38,477 nucleotides of DNA from an uncultured Lachnospiraceae bacterium. Lineage in GTDB: Bacteria > Bacillota > Clostridia > Lachnospirales > Lachnospiraceae. A program made the position numbers and the translations under genes. The number at the start of each line of letters is the position of its first letter. The stretch's first letter is position 1. The notes below the pieces were generated by a model that saw nothing but the letters and a program-made list of their open reading frames with translations, ran no database searches and had not been told where the DNA came from. This document shows, piece by piece, positions 1 through 8,146 of this stretch. The DNA is taken from positions 1-38,477 of the forward strand of contig CANQDS010000014.1 of NCBI GenBank assembly GCA_947593655.1. The letters are read 5' to 3'.

Positions 1-1
1 A

Positions 2-385
2 GAGGATATTATCAATCAATACATTATTTTCTGTAAAGTTTTTGATGAACAGAGAAAGCTGTATGGAATGACAGAGCAGACAGTTAGAGAAACAATCCGT
101 ATTTGCAAGGACAGGAATGTTTTAAAAGAATATCTGATGAGCAGAGAAATGGAGGTTGTGACGATTATGATGAGTTTATTTGATAATGAGCAGATCATGA
201 AAACATATTGGAAAGATATGGAGAATACTCTTACTGATAAGATTACTCACGATAAAGACAGAGAAACAGCCGAAAGAATGATTAAAGACGGAGAACTCTC
301 TCTCGAAAAGATTGCGCGCTATGTACCGTCCTTATCTATGGATGAATTAAAAGAGCTTCAAGCTGAAGCTATGCAGTTAGCATAA
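2..385 (+). CDS. Rpn-family PD-(D/E)XK nuclease (transposase-like), C-terminal part
   Basis: This is the C-terminal part of a larger gene; the reading frame is open from base 2, so the first in-frame ATG at 68 is internal and not a start. The visible segment is mostly helical and charged: a DEQRKLYGM stretch, then MTEQTVRETIR, and an end in DELKELQAEAMQLA. This organisation (an alpha-helical tail after a PD-(D/E)XK nuclease core) matches my recollection of Rpn recombination-promoting nucleases annotated as putative transposases in Lachnospiraceae. The nuclease core lies outside the window, so catalytic residues cannot be checked. A strong terminator follows at 416-451. A second, separately decayed tail of the same kind lies at 37119-37283 on the other strand. 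Family membership is recognition by eye and moderately secure. Confidence 0.6.
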   Translation, partial: EDIINQYIIFCKVFDEQRKLYGMTEQTVRETIRICKDRNVLKEYLMSREMEVVTIMMSLFDNEQIMKTYWKDMENTLTDKITHDKDRETAERMIKDGELSLEKIARYVPSLSMDELKELQAEAMQLA

Positions 386-415
386 TCAACCAAAATCAAA
401 TATGATAACAGTGTT

Positions 416-451
416 AGAGTATATAGAAATTGAAATCTATATACTCTTTTT
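416..451 (+). terminator. Rho-independent terminator of the Rpn gene
   Basis: A perfect 12-bp inverted repeat (AGAGTATATAGA at 416-427 and its complement at 436-447) with an 8-base loop is followed directly by a run of T. It lies 31 bases after the stop codon of the Rpn gene and is oriented to end its transcript. Confidence 0.85.
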
Positions 452-486
452 ATGGACAAATCTTTGTATTTTCCATATCCTACCTC

Positions 487-571
487 CATACAGAAAGCCT
501 GCCACTGGCAGCCTTTCTGCATACTATGGCATACAGAAAGCCTCCACCGGCAGCCTTTCTGCATACTATGG
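487..571. repeat. Two tandem copies of a palindromic 43/42-bp element
   Basis: Copy 1 spans 487-529 and copy 2 spans 530-571. Each begins CATACAGAAAG and ends CTTTCTGCATACTATGG. Within each copy CAGAAAG pairs with CTTTCTG, and in copy 1 the pairing continues through CTGCC/GGCAG, giving a long hairpin with one C-C mismatch. The copies differ by one indel and a few substitutions near the loop. They lie between the terminators of two converging genes. I recall similar palindromic units between Lachnospiraceae genes, so a dispersed REP-like family is plausible, but only these two copies are visible here. Confidence 0.75.
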
Positions 572-612
572 TATAAAAATAACCATTGTCGTGTAAACAA
601 TGGCTATTTTAT
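572..612 (-). terminator. Terminator of the bile salt hydrolase gene
   Basis: On the minus strand, ATAGCCATTGT is followed by a 7-base loop and ACAATGGTTA, then TTTTTATA. The stem arms are at 580-589 and 597-606. It lies about 25 bases past the stop of the bsh gene and faces the terminator of the Rpn gene. Confidence 0.75.
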
Positions 613-635
613 CAGAGTTAATGCTTATTTTCCCG

Positions 636-1607
636 TTAATTCTGCATCCGGATATCCTGTCCCTCCAGCAGCGGATAGCTGACCAGCCGGACATCATCCA
701 GATTTTCCCGGTGCATATCCACGCCGGTGATCCGGCTGTTTTCATAAGTGGTATAGTAATAAATCCCCCGATCCGTATTGCAGCAGGACGAATAGATCGT
801 ATATTCATAGCCGTGCTCAACCTTGCAGCATCCCCTCTGCTGCGCGACCGAACCCAGGATATGGAAAAACTGGCTGACGCTTTCCGATTCCGATTCGCCG
901 GATATGGAATTCAGTCTGGTAAACGCCGCCTTGACAAAACGGGAAGCCGAAGACAGATCGCCTGGAATCCCCATCGTCCCCATACCTCTGCTATACGTTT
1001 TCAGCTCGATCTGATCCGAAAAACGGTTGACCGGATCCTCCGGGGACGCGCCCATATAATTGGCCAGATTCAGCATATGAAAATCAAACGGCGGATTATT
1101 TGTAAGAACCCCGGCCGGATTCTCATAAATTTTCAGGCCATCCCGGACAGACTCCGCCACAATGCTCTGCTCCCGGTCCGAGATCATCCAGTGCAGCGGC
1201 GACAGCGGAAGCTGCGCGCTGAAATCCTCTTTCCATAAGCTGAGACGGGACAATTTCTCTCTCGCCTCCGCCACGGTTGCGCACTGTCCCAGAATCCACG
1301 GGATAAACTCAAACGGCGCAACATTATCTTTCTTTGGATCCTCCGGCTTATAGTCGGCATTTCCCGGAAAATTCAGCCCCGCCATGCTCAATCCCTTTTC
1401 ATTGGTCGCATCATAGTAAAGCGGGTAATCCTCCTGCACAAACGCCATCCCGATCATCGCATAGTGGTTCTTCATTTCCCCCATGCGCCGGAAATGAAAC
1501 GGATAATTTCTCGGCGTGATCGTAACGGTCTGATGATAGGCAAATTCATAATCCAGATTCCGCCCAAAATAATGGTCTTTTGTTCGATAAACAGCTGCTG
1601 TACACAT
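636..1607 (-). CDS. bsh: Bile salt hydrolase (choloylglycine hydrolase)
   Basis: The 323-residue product is an Ntn-hydrolase of the choloylglycine hydrolase family that cleaves the amide bond of glycine- or taurine-conjugated bile acids, normally in the cytoplasm. After loss of the initiator Met the sequence begins CTAA, so Cys2 is the nucleophile. Other conserved positions are visible: Arg16 and Asp19 in GRNLDYE, Asn79 in AGLNFP, Asn170 in LTNNP and Arg223 in SASRF. By memory it aligns along its length with the Clostridium perfringens enzyme. The start at 1607 is fixed by a GGGAG ribosome site 8 bases upstream; a GTG at 1616 would overlap that site and bury the catalytic Cys. The gene is 122 bases downstream of an ABC permease and ends at its own terminator. 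Penicillin V acylase is the alternative activity. Confidence 0.93.
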   Translation of the reverse strand: MCTAAVYRTKDHYFGRNLDYEFAYHQTVTITPRNYPFHFRRMGEMKNHYAMIGMAFVQEDYPLYYDATNEKGLSMAGLNFPGNADYKPEDPKKDNVAPFEFIPWILGQCATVAEAREKLSRLSLWKEDFSAQLPLSPLHWMISDREQSIVAESVRDGLKIYENPAGVLTNNPPFDFHMLNLANYMGASPEDPVNRFSDQIELKTYSRGMGTMGIPGDLSSASRFVKAAFTRLNSISGESESESVSQFFHILGSVAQQRGCCKVEHGYEYTIYSSCCNTDRGIYYYTTYENSRITGVDMHRENLDDVRLVSYPLLEGQDIRMQN

Positions 1608-1728
1608 ATCAGTCACTCCCCTTTATTTTAAAAAAATTTTTTTCTGAAAATATTTTTCCATCGCTTCCCGCAGAGTCTCCCAATAAAATCTCCTATCAGA
1701 ATTTCTCCGCAGAATCTCCCTATTTTCC

Positions 1729-3399
1729 CTAAGAAATCCCGTCATGGAGCAGCGTCGGATACAGGAAAAATCCCAGCGCCCCAAGCGCGGCATTCAACAC
1801 CAGCACAAACACCAGTCCAAGCACGATCCCGCCGAGGATCCAGCCCGCCGCCAGCGCCAGTACGACCAGAAACAGCACCACAAACCGCAGGATGATCTGC
1901 AAAAGCGATTTAAACATATTCAGTCCGTCCGCCGGAAACAGCGCTTCCAGCATCAGCCCGACCGCCGAAAGCATAAAATCCAGCGTAACCAGAACGACAA
2001 ACCAGAGTATCACCTCAAACGGCGCCGCCTTCCCGATCACAGCCGCCGCAAGCACCGCCGGAAAAATATCCAGCGCGCACGCATAAGTGCCCGCCATCAT
2101 GGCGCAGAACACTTTTTTATAAGGATTATCCGGAACCAGAAACAGCCAGTTCCGCGAAGAATCCTCTGCGATCGGATTCCCATAGCTCCGGAAAAACAAA
2201 ACGGCTCCAAGCAATATCCCGATGATGGAAAAATGGAAAAAACCTGCCCCGCGTGTCAGGGAAACCGTAACAAGAACCGACACCAGAAAATAGATCAGCA
2301 TCGTCTTTGTGATCACGCCGAACCAGGAAAACCGCCTCCTGTTATACACCGCCTTTGCAAAAAATACGCCCGCTCCCCATCCTTTCATTCCCAGATTGCG
2401 TTTGATCCGTTCGGAGCGTTCCTTTTTTGCGGCCGGCGCGCTCTCTTCCGCCGCATGGATCAGTTCATCCCTTGTTTCTGCGCCGGAAAGCGCATCTTCG
2501 TAAAAATCCGCTTTCAGCTTCCAGATTCCCCAGCAGATCAGCGCCATTCCGGCCAGCAGAAGAACGATATACACCGCGGAAAGCCCGGCTTTTCCCTCGA
2601 TCCCCGCCATGACCATCGCCTTCATCCAGCCGATCACAGGGATCATCCGCGACCAATGCGACGTATACAGAATAGAAACCGTCGCATCCGTATTCTTTCC
2701 TTCCAGCAGCCATACGGCCGCCGTTACTCCGGCAATCAGAAGAACGATCCCGGCGATCGCAGGGAGGATAAACTGCCTGAGCCTGGTATAAGTCGCGGTC
2801 AGCGTATACACAAATACCGACGTCAGTTTCTGGAAGGCCAGCAAAAATACCCACGCCAGCAGGAGCACAAAAATGGCAAGCGGCGACAGATGCAGATTCC
2901 AGAGCAGATTCGGGATCTGGAACAGCATGTACAGCGAAGCGAGCAGAATCCCCGCTATCTGGAAACTCAGCCGGAATATCAGCACCGACTGGGGCTTATA
3001 CGGCGCGGTAAAGAGAAAATTCACATCCGCCATCAGAAAAATATCCGAACCGTTCCGGGAACCCTGATACATCCCGCTCAGCAGAAAAACGATCAAAAGA
3101 AGCATGATCCCGGTTTCCACAGTCATTTTGATATACCGGATATCCTCCTCTGTCAACTCTTCATCTTCTGCGCTGTCGTATTCTTCTTCATCTCCGGCTT
3201 CTTCCGCACTGTCGTATTCTTCCTCCCCGATCTCCGTTCCCCTGTCGGAAAACATCACGGAAGAGAGGATCCCGGCCGCGCCGCCCAGCAGGCCGCCGAT
3301 CAGCAGGATTCCCAGAATCGCGGCCGCCACCTGACTGCGGAAGATCTTTTTTATGGAATTGACCAGACTATGCCATGCATAGTATCCCCAGAGCCTCAT
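1729..3399 (-). CDS. ABC-2 type exporter permease
   Basis: The 556-residue integral membrane protein has one hydrophobic segment near residues 22-48, an acidic extracytoplasmic stretch rich in Glu, Asp and Tyr at about 55-85 that holds two near-identical copies of EEYDSAE, and then many membrane segments to the C-terminus. This matches the putative ABC exporter permeases found beside a single ATPase in Firmicutes. The start overlaps the stop of the upstream ATPase gene by 4 bases (ATGA), so the two are translationally coupled and form one transporter. The substrate is unknown. Bile salt hydrolase follows downstream, but that is not evidence that bile acids are the cargo. Confidence 0.8.
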   Translation of the reverse strand: MRLWGYYAWHSLVNSIKKIFRSQVAAAILGILLIGGLLGGAAGILSSVMFSDRGTEIGEEEYDSAEEAGDEEEYDSAEDEELTEEDIRYIKMTVETGIMLLLIVFLLSGMYQGSRNGSDIFLMADVNFLFTAPYKPQSVLIFRLSFQIAGILLASLYMLFQIPNLLWNLHLSPLAIFVLLLAWVFLLAFQKLTSVFVYTLTATYTRLRQFILPAIAGIVLLIAGVTAAVWLLEGKNTDATVSILYTSHWSRMIPVIGWMKAMVMAGIEGKAGLSAVYIVLLLAGMALICWGIWKLKADFYEDALSGAETRDELIHAAEESAPAAKKERSERIKRNLGMKGWGAGVFFAKAVYNRRRFSWFGVITKTMLIYFLVSVLVTVSLTRGAGFFHFSIIGILLGAVLFFRSYGNPIAEDSSRNWLFLVPDNPYKKVFCAMMAGTYACALDIFPAVLAAAVIGKAAPFEVILWFVVLVTLDFMLSAVGLMLEALFPADGLNMFKSLLQIILRFVVLFLVVLALAAGWILGGIVLGLVFVLVLNAALGALGFFLYPTLLHDGIS

Positions 3400-4151
3400 T
3401 CTGCCATACCGTCCTTTGCGCGTTCTTCTGATCCACCATCTTCCGACTGCCCCTCGGTGATCTCAAAGAAAAGATCCTCCAGAGACTGTTCCCCGGAAAG
3501 CGCATCCCGGTTCACCACGGCCGCCACCCTGCCGTCCTTCATAATGTAAGTGGTATCCCACAGTCCCTCAATGCTGTCGATCATATGGGTGCTGACCAGC
3601 ACGGAACAGCCCTGTTCGCGCAGTTCGCCCAGCAAGAGCTTTAATTCCTTGATGGCGTGCGGATCCAGCCCGATCATCGGCTCGTCAAAAAGCACCGCTT
3701 TCGGGTGCGGCAGAAGTCCGCAGCAGATGCTCAGCTTCTGCTGCATCCCCTTCGAAAGCTCGTCCCCGAACTTTTTCTTCTTATCCGCAAGGTCAAACCG
3801 TTCCAGAAGCGAATCCTTATACGCTTCGTAATCCTTTAATTTATACGCCCGTGCGATAAATTCCAGATGCTCGTCCACGGTCAGGTTCGGATAAAGCGAC
3901 GGGATCTCCGGCACATAGCCCATGATCGCTTTTGCCTCGACCGATTTATTGAAGATCCCGTCCACCGTGATCGTGCCGTCATATTTCAAAAATCCCATGA
4001 TGCATTTGATGATCGTGCTCTTGCCCGCGCCGTTCGGCCCAAGCAGAACCCCGATCGTTCCGTCGCCGATGGTAAAGTTAATATCGTCGTTGGCCAGAAG
4101 TTTCTGGTAACGTTTTGTAACATGTGATACAGACAGCATAATTTTCAACAT
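3396..4151 (-). CDS. ABC transporter ATP-binding protein
   Basis: This 251-residue ATPase powers the permease encoded next. Walker A (GPNGAGKS) is near residues 38-45, the signature is a variant LSKGM near 132-136, Walker B (AVLFDEP) is near 152-158 and the switch His is in STH near 187-189. The last 25 residues are charged. The ATG at 4151 overlaps the hypA stop as ATGTTGA, suggesting coupled reinitiation; a second ATG at 4139 gives the more usual N-terminus MLSVSHV and cannot be excluded. The overlap places the transporter in the same transcript as the hydrogenase accessory genes, though no functional link is evident. Confidence 0.88.
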   Translation of the reverse strand: MLKIMLSVSHVTKRYQKLLANDDINFTIGDGTIGVLLGPNGAGKSTIIKCIMGFLKYDGTITVDGIFNKSVEAKAIMGYVPEIPSLYPNLTVDEHLEFIARAYKLKDYEAYKDSLLERFDLADKKKKFGDELSKGMQQKLSICCGLLPHPKAVLFDEPMIGLDPHAIKELKLLLGELREQGCSVLVSTHMIDSIEGLWDTTYIMKDGRVAAVVNRDALSGEQSLEDLFFEITEGQSEDGGSEERAKDGMAE

Positions 4152-4492
4152 CCCTCGATTTCTTTGATCGTAAATTCATTTCCCTGGAGCAGCCAGGTAT
4201 GACCGCTTCCGCAGTACGGGCAGATTTTTCCGTAAGCGACTGTTTCATAAGTTTTCCGGCAGTCCCCGCAATAGGTGACTGCCGGAAGCTTTTCAATGAT
4301 CAGCTCCGCTTCTTTCATGATCTCTGTCCGGTTCGCAACGGCCCATTTCCAGCAGTTTTCCAGATAAGTGTCAATCACGGCCGATACTTCCCCCAGCTCC
4401 AGCGTAACCGACCGGATTTCGGTCAGCGCATTCTCCCGCGCGACTTCTTCAACCGTCCGGATCACATGGAATACCACGCCAAGCTCATGCAT
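4145..4492 (-). CDS. hypA: HypA/HybF-type nickel metallochaperone
   Basis: HypA delivers nickel, usually to the large subunit of [NiFe] hydrogenase and in some bacteria to urease. The 115-residue protein keeps the N-terminal MHE nickel site (His2) and the zinc-binding pair of CxxC motifs (Cys75/Cys78 and Cys91/Cys94). It begins one base after the stop of the large oxidoreductase and overlaps the ABC ATPase, so it lies inside an operon with hypB and an [FeFe] hydrogenase. No nickel hydrogenase, urease or CO dehydrogenase is visible in the window, so its client is unknown. Confidence 0.92.
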   Translation of the reverse strand: MHELGVVFHVIRTVEEVARENALTEIRSVTLELGEVSAVIDTYLENCWKWAVANRTEIMKEAELIIEKLPAVTYCGDCRKTYETVAYGKICPYCGSGHTWLLQGNEFTIKEIEGC

Positions 4493-4493
4493 T

Positions 4494-7256
4494 TTATTGC
4501 TCCTTTTTCGCGAATTTCACCTTGATCGCCTGTTTCGCCCCGTACGGCAGGATGTATTTCAGCTTATCCTCGCTCTTACGCATCGTGCTGCACTCCGGAT
4601 TCTCCCGGAACAGATGGATCGCATCAAATTCGCATTTTGTCGTGCATACCCCGCACCCGACGCAGCGGTTCGTATCGACGACGGACGCGCCGCAGCTTAA
4701 GCAGCGGGCGGTTTCCTTCTTCACCTGCGCCTCGGTAAACGTAAGCACCGGATCGCGGAACGACCGCTTCTGATCCGCCGATGCCTTCTTTCCCGGCACC
4801 TGACGGCTGGAACTGTCATAACTGGAAACCGAAATATCCGTCTTATCCAGCTCGGTAAAATCGCCCCGGTTCCGTCCGATCGTCAGGCTGCTGTGCGGCT
4901 GCACGAAACGGTGGATCGAAATCGCCCCTTCTTTTCCCGCGGCGATCGCGTCGATCGCAAATTTCGGCCCGGTGTAAACGTCCCCGCCGACAAAAATATC
5001 CGGTTCCGCCGTCTGGTATGTCAGCGGATCCGCAACAGCGCCGTTTCCGCGTCCCAGCTGCACCTTCGAGCCGTCCAGCAGGCTGCCCCACTCAATGCTC
5101 TGTCCGACGCTGAAAAATACATGCTTACAGGATACCTGAACGGTATCATTCTCATCATAAACCGGATGGAACCGGCCGTCCGGATCCGTTACCGATGTGC
5201 ATCTCTTTAAGATGATCCCGGTCACTTTCCCGTTCTCGGTCAGAACCTCTTTCGGCCCCCAGCCGCAGTTGATCTCGACGCCTTCCTCCAGCGCCTCCGC
5301 AATCTCTTCTTCGGAAGCCAGCATACTGGCGCGCGATTCCAGACAGTACATGGAAACCTTCGGTGCGCCGCAGCGCCCGCTGGTCCGCGCAACGTCGATC
5401 GCTACGTTTCCGCCGCCGATGACGACCACGTCGCCTTCGATCGGATAGCTCTCCTTCGCGCCCGCCTCACGCAGAAACTCTACGGCCGAAGCAGTCCCTT
5501 CTGCATCTTCGCCCGACACATTCGCTTTCCTTCCGCCCTGGCAGCCGATCGCTATGTAAAAAGCCTTATAGCCCTGTGCGCGCAGTTCCTCTAACGTAAT
5601 GTCTTTGCCGACTTCCACGCCGGTGCGGATCTCTACGCCCATTTCCCTGATAATATCAATCTCCGCCTGAACCACATTTTTTTCCAGTTTAAAGGACGGG
5701 ATCCCGTATACCAGCATTCCGCCGGCTTTTTCATTCTTCTCAAAAATCGTAGGCGAATAGCCTTTCTCCGCCAGATAGAACGCGCAGCTTAAGCCCGCCG
5801 GGCCGCCGCCGATGATCGCGATCTTCTCCGGGAAGCTGCCCCGCAGGGACGGAACCACCTTCTTCGGGATATAACGCGTTTCGGCATTCAGATCCTGATC
5901 CGCGATAAATTTCTTTACTTCGTCGATCGCGACCGCCTGATCGATCGTTCCGCGCGTACATGCATCCTCGCAGCGGCGGTTGCAGATCCGCCCGCAGACC
6001 GCCGGAAGCGGATTGTTCTTCTTGATCAGCGCAAGCGCGTCCTGATACCGCCCCTGCGCCGCCATCTTCAGATAGCCCTGCACGGCGATATGCGCCGGAC
6101 AGGCGGTTTTGCACGGAGCGGTTCCGGTATCATAACAGTTGATGCGGTTTTTGTCCCGGTAATCCTCGGTCCACATATGCGGGCCCCACTTTGCCTCGGA
6201 CGGCAGGATCTGTTTCGGATAGGAAACTTCGCTTCCGTCCTTTTTGCAGAGCTTCTGCCCCAGTTTGACCGCGCCCGCCGGACAGTATTCCACGCAGCGC
6301 CCGCACGCAACGCAGTTTTCCTTCTCCACCCGCGCCACATAAGCGGAGCGGGACATATTCGGCGTATTGAAAAGCTGGGAAGTCCGAAGCGCGTAACACA
6401 CATTGACGTTGCAGTTGCAGATTGCAAAGATCTTGTCCTCACCGTCGATGTTGGTGATCTGGTGGACAAAACCGTTATCTTCCGCCTTCTGAAAGATCTC
6501 CAGCGCTTCTTCCTTCGTGATATAGCGTCCGCCCTTATTCGTCTCCACGACATAATCCGCCATATCGCCGACGGCTACGCACCAGCCTTCCGGATCGTCG
6601 GCGCAGCCCTCGTCAAACGTCTTGCGGGAACGGCGGCAGGAGCACGGGCTCGCGGCGTATTTCCCTTCGTATTTGCTCAGCCAGTGGGAAATGTGCTCGA
6701 CCGAAACCGACTGGTTCTCCATCGCGATCGCCTTTTCCACCGGAATGACATGCATTCCGATCCCCGCGCCGCCCGGCGGCACCATCGGCGTTACTTTCTC
6801 TAACGGAAGACGGCTCATCCGCTCGAAGAAACGCCCCAGTTCCGGGTGTTCTGCCAGCATATCCGCGTTCATATTGGAAAATTCCGCGCTTCCCGGCACG
6901 AACATCGGAAGCACATACTGTTTCTCGCGCTGCGGATTCTCCCAGTTGTATTCGATCACGCCGTTTAACGCCATCTGCTCTAAAAGCTCCTCCAGATGCT
7001 TCCGGTCCATTTTCGTGATGCGGACCATATCATCCAGCGTCTTAGGCTTGCGCACGCCCATTTTCAGCGCGATCTCGGCCATTTCATCCGTACACATGAC
7101 GGCGAGCCCCCAATACTCCGGATCGTCCTTCGTGATCTTCTCCAATCCCAGCTTCTGCGGAATACGGTCCGTCACCATTTTCGCCAGCTTTAAGATCGGC
7201 TCCCGCACCGGTTCCTCCGGATGCGGATTTTTAAATTCCTTTGTTTTCTCTGCCAT
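4494..7256 (-). CDS. Multidomain iron-sulfur/FAD NAD(P)-dependent oxidoreductase (GltD/NfnB-like)
   Basis: The 920-residue soluble protein is built of redox modules. Residues 1-200 form a helical N-terminal region. Cys-rich segments follow at 205-226 and 280-287, then a ferredoxin motif (CVACGRCVEYCP, 315-326). Residues 374-435 resemble the helical Fe-S domain that precedes GltD-like subunits (CKTACPAHI, CGRICNRRCEDAC). Two dinucleotide folds follow: GGGPAG at 483-488 for FAD and GGGNVA at 614-619 for NAD(P). The C-terminus carries CLSCG and CVGCGVCTTKC (852-875). It likely shuttles electrons between NAD(P)H, ferredoxin-like clusters and the [FeFe] hydrogenase encoded upstream in the same operon. 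Direct evidence for partner choice is only the gene order. The start follows a weak purine-rich site. Confidence 0.85.
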   Translation of the reverse strand: MAEKTKEFKNPHPEEPVREPILKLAKMVTDRIPQKLGLEKITKDDPEYWGLAVMCTDEMAEIALKMGVRKPKTLDDMVRITKMDRKHLEELLEQMALNGVIEYNWENPQREKQYVLPMFVPGSAEFSNMNADMLAEHPELGRFFERMSRLPLEKVTPMVPPGGAGIGMHVIPVEKAIAMENQSVSVEHISHWLSKYEGKYAASPCSCRRSRKTFDEGCADDPEGWCVAVGDMADYVVETNKGGRYITKEEALEIFQKAEDNGFVHQITNIDGEDKIFAICNCNVNVCYALRTSQLFNTPNMSRSAYVARVEKENCVACGRCVEYCPAGAVKLGQKLCKKDGSEVSYPKQILPSEAKWGPHMWTEDYRDKNRINCYDTGTAPCKTACPAHIAVQGYLKMAAQGRYQDALALIKKNNPLPAVCGRICNRRCEDACTRGTIDQAVAIDEVKKFIADQDLNAETRYIPKKVVPSLRGSFPEKIAIIGGGPAGLSCAFYLAEKGYSPTIFEKNEKAGGMLVYGIPSFKLEKNVVQAEIDIIREMGVEIRTGVEVGKDITLEELRAQGYKAFYIAIGCQGGRKANVSGEDAEGTASAVEFLREAGAKESYPIEGDVVVIGGGNVAIDVARTSGRCGAPKVSMYCLESRASMLASEEEIAEALEEGVEINCGWGPKEVLTENGKVTGIILKRCTSVTDPDGRFHPVYDENDTVQVSCKHVFFSVGQSIEWGSLLDGSKVQLGRGNGAVADPLTYQTAEPDIFVGGDVYTGPKFAIDAIAAGKEGAISIHRFVQPHSSLTIGRNRGDFTELDKTDISVSSYDSSSRQVPGKKASADQKRSFRDPVLTFTEAQVKKETARCLSCGASVVDTNRCVGCGVCTTKCEFDAIHLFRENPECSTMRKSEDKLKYILPYGAKQAIKVKFAKKEQ

Positions 7257-7277
7257 AAAATACCCCCTTATCCCCTC

Positions 7278-7949
7278 TTACTGCCGATACGCCTGAATCT
7301 GTCCGCGGAGCCATTCGATCCAGCCGTCAAAACCTTCTCCCGTCTTTGCCGAGACGTAAAATACCTCGGCATTTGGATTCAGCTTTCGGATCCGTTCTTT
7401 TACCGCGTCCTTATCAAAATCGTCAAAAACGCCAAGCGTATCGCATTTGTTGATCAGTACCACATCGCATACCGTAAACATCAGCGGATATTTAAGCGGT
7501 TTGTCGTCTCCTTCCGGCACGGAAAGGATCATCGCATTTTTCGTGCTCCCGGTGTCAAATTCCGCCGGGCATACCAGATTCCCGACATTCTCCAGCACCA
7601 CCAGATCCAGATCCTGCGTCCCGAATTCCTTAAGCCCCTGCCGCGTCATATCGGCGTCCAGATGACACATTCCCCCGGTGTGGATCTGGATGGCCCGCAC
7701 GCCCTCCGCCGCGATCGCCTGTGCATCGACCTCGGAATCGATATCCGCCTCCATCACGCCGATGTTCAGTTCGTCTTTCAGCAGGGCGATCGTGCGCTTT
7801 AAAAGTGTTGTTTTCCCGGCCCCCGGAGAGGACATCAGATTTAAAAGAAACGTGCCTTCTTCTTTCAGTTCCTCCCGAAGCCTCGCCGCGTCCGCATCGT
7901 TATCCGCAAAAACGCTCCGTTTTACCTCTATGATCTTATACTCCTTCAA
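7278..7949 (-). CDS. hypB: HypB GTPase, nickel incorporation protein
   Basis: HypB is a SIMIBI-class GTPase that works with HypA in nickel delivery. The protein shows a P-loop SSPGAGKTT (from residue 40), GGMCHLDADM with the metal-site Cys95-His96, ENVGNLVCPAE with Cys127, and NKCD for guanine recognition. No His-rich nickel-storage tail is present. I prefer a TTG start at 7949 (MKEYKIIEVK, 223 residues) because GAGG lies 8 bases upstream and because the frame further upstream (ATGs at 7979 and 8036) runs into a hairpin and an unrelated structured intergenic element. The gene lies between the hydrogenase and the oxidoreductase, 21 bases before the latter. Confidence 0.9.
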   Translation of the reverse strand: MKEYKIIEVKRSVFADNDADAARLREELKEEGTFLLNLMSSPGAGKTTLLKRTIALLKDELNIGVMEADIDSEVDAQAIAAEGVRAIQIHTGGMCHLDADMTRQGLKEFGTQDLDLVVLENVGNLVCPAEFDTGSTKNAMILSVPEGDDKPLKYPLMFTVCDVVLINKCDTLGVFDDFDKDAVKERIRKLNPNAEVFYVSAKTGEGFDGWIEWLRGQIQAYRQ

Positions 7950-7985
7950 AAGTTCTTCCTCTTTTCCCTTTTCTTTCATTTCCAA

Positions 7986-8031
7986 AACTGCCCCAGAGAC
8001 ATGCGGTTTGCGACCTGTCCCTGAGGCAGTT
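7986..8031 (-). promoter_or_regulatory. Long stem-loop just upstream of hypB (attenuator-like)
   Basis: Arms at 7986-8000 and 8017-8031 pair over 15 positions with two G-T type mismatches. On the minus strand the distal arm ends GGGGCAGTTTT, so it resembles a terminator with a short T run. It lies 36 bases before the proposed hypB start, inside the operon, where partial termination or mRNA processing could lower hypB expression relative to the hydrogenase. Confidence 0.55.
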
Positions 8032-8146
8032 TCCACCCTCAGTTTATATCCGGCTCAGACTGTCGGATGCCAGTGCCCTCATCCGCTCGCTTTGTTCGCG
8101 GGACAGTACCAGGCTCCTATTATCAGGCGGGTTGTGATCGGTTGAT
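8032..8146 (-). other. Structured intergenic element between hydrogenase and hypB
   Basis: This 115-base spacer has no convincing reading frame. On the minus strand ACTGTC (8102-8107) can pair with GACAGT (8059-8064). They enclose two small hairpins: CCGC/GCGG with arms at 8098-8101 and 8083-8086, and GGATG/CATCC with arms at 8080-8084 and 8065-8069; these share two bases, so they may be alternatives. With the following stem-loop at 7986-8031 it looks like a folded RNA or an inserted palindromic element. The function is unknown. Confidence 0.45.

Noticed and set aside
1744-3549. A 601-codon open frame on the plus strand
   Set aside because: It is antisense to the ABC permease and ATPase, is extremely rich in Arg, Gln and His, and has no ribosome site or family pattern; it is a by-product of GC-rich codons.
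6090-6803. A 237-codon plus-strand frame over the oxidoreductase
   Set aside because: It is opposite a clear iron-sulfur/FAD protein and shows no recognisable domain.
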